Positions 23,168 through 23,689 of a DNA stretch of 23,689 nt are shown here, one piece after another. The notes beneath the pieces were generated by a model. The model had not been told where the DNA came from. It saw only the letters and a list, made by a program, of their open reading frames with translations, and searched no databases. Each line of letters opens with the position of its first letter. Within the stretch, counting starts at the first letter, position 1. A program made the translations under genes and the position numbers. This DNA comes from a virus, in the IMG/VR virus record IMGVR_UViG_3300021368_003046, positions 1-23,689 of that record; one strand, 5' to 3'.

Positions 23168-23689
23168 CAAGAATTTCAAGTAATTCGTTGGTTGTTTGTA
23201 ATTCACCGTTATACTTTGTTTCAAGATTACGAGCATATGATACCTCGTAACTCGAAGGCACCTCAGGCGTCTCGATTACAATCTGACACGTCAGATCACC
23301 ATTCGGATCATATGTGTCATAGTCAAGCGTCAATTTGTCATAATCGATATAGTCTTTCCAATAGACAGCCAAATCAAAAGTTTTTCTTGGATCGGTCTTG
23401 CCATTCTTATCGATAAGTTGATATACTACAGCCTGCCCTTTTCTACGCAACTGCAATACACCCGAAGGGCGCTCACCAATATAGTTACCTGAATCATCGA
23501 ACAGAGGATTCGGCTCGTAGACGCCTTCGCTTACCGTGAGTCGATGCTGGGTGTACTCTGAGTTGCCAATGATCGACTGTAATATGTTGGCGTGTAGTAT
23601 CAGATTACGAGCAATCTGTTCGAAGTCTGGTGGTCCATCGAAACTATCATTGTACAGTTTGTCAAGCGTTGTTCGAGAGCCTCGTGCAC
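23163..23689 (-). CDS. Virion/baseplate-associated protein, C-terminal 174 residues (runs off right edge)
   Basis: The frame is open from the window edge (first full codon at 23687) to a TAA at 23163, so the N-terminus is missing. Visible landmarks are TLDKLYNDSFDGPPDFEQIA, NLILHANILQSIIGNSEYTQ, HRLTVSEGVYEPNPLFD, RPSGVLQLRRKGQAVVYQLI and a C-terminal tail YNGELQTTNELLEILG. I cannot assign it to a T4 gene; it does not look like gp53. It lies directly upstream of gp25 in the same orientation, so a baseplate or virion structural role is likely (inference). A TTG at 23456 could be taken as a start, but the frame continues well upstream with normal coding content, so that is not the real start. 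Confidence 0.7.
   Translation of the reverse strand, partial: ARGSRTTLDKLYNDSFDGPPDFEQIARNLILHANILQSIIGNSEYTQHRLTVSEGVYEPNPLFDDSGNYIGERPSGVLQLRRKGQAVVYQLIDKNGKTDPRKTFDLAVYWKDYIDYDKLTLDYDTYDPNGDLTCQIVIETPEVPSSYEVSYARNLETKYNGELQTTNELLEILG

Noticed and set aside
23163-23456. Separate 97-residue gene starting at a TTG
   Set aside because: The same frame continues upstream to the window edge with normal coding content and no good ribosome site at the TTG, so it is the 3' part of a longer gene.

Overview
The window is a baseplate and tail-fibre module of a tailed double-stranded DNA phage of the T4-like myovirus type. The basis is protein resemblance: gp25, gp6 and gp8 baseplate wedge proteins stand in that order, followed by a large DUF4815-type structural protein, and several transcription starts carry perfect matches to the T4 late-promoter box TATAAATA. 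The DUF4815-type protein, a phage-type 2OG oxygenase and the small conserved virion proteins are the combination I associate with marine T4-like phages (cyanophage, roseophage or pelagiphage relatives). The host cannot be read from this window.

Every gene I support is on the minus strand, so transcription runs from the right end to the left end. In that order: a partial virion gene entering from the right edge (23689-23163), gp25 (23141-22560), gp6 (22554-20749), gp8 (20721-19333), the 1805-residue DUF4815-type protein (19329-13912), a 75-residue coiled-coil protein (13912-13685), a giant 3478-residue repeat protein (13649-3213), a 151-residue charged protein (3200-2745), a GT-A-type glycosyltransferase (2752-2003), a 2OG-Fe(II) oxygenase-like protein (2019-1324), a 116-residue small virion protein (1280-930), and the first 306 residues of a tail-fibre-like protein leaving at the left edge. 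Genes overlap or are separated by a few bases, and no gap exceeds about 45 bases. I saw no tRNA, CRISPR array, insertion sequence or integration site.

The striking item is the giant protein, which takes up 44 percent of the window. After an approximately 400-residue N-terminal region it is about 3000 residues of tyrosine-glycine repeats. Tyrosines sit on a four-residue lattice (spacings of 4, 8 or 12) over almost the whole length. A single globular Ig-like insert near the middle is flanked on both sides by arrays of 60-bp units. Composition changes in zones along the chain: acidic and basic-residue-free, then neutral Gln/Thr-rich, then the insert, then Thr/Arg/Asp, then Arg plus Asp-Phe-Glu, ending in a zone that resembles the first.

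Perfect late promoters lie directly upstream of the giant gene and directly after the oxygenase gene. The giant protein, the 151-residue protein, the glycosyltransferase and the oxygenase therefore look like one transcription unit. My leading hypothesis is a fibre-plus-modification cassette: a very long tyrosine-rich virion fibre with its own chaperone or adaptor and enzymes that glycosylate and/or hydroxylate it. The grouping is visible in the sequence; the modification is inference.
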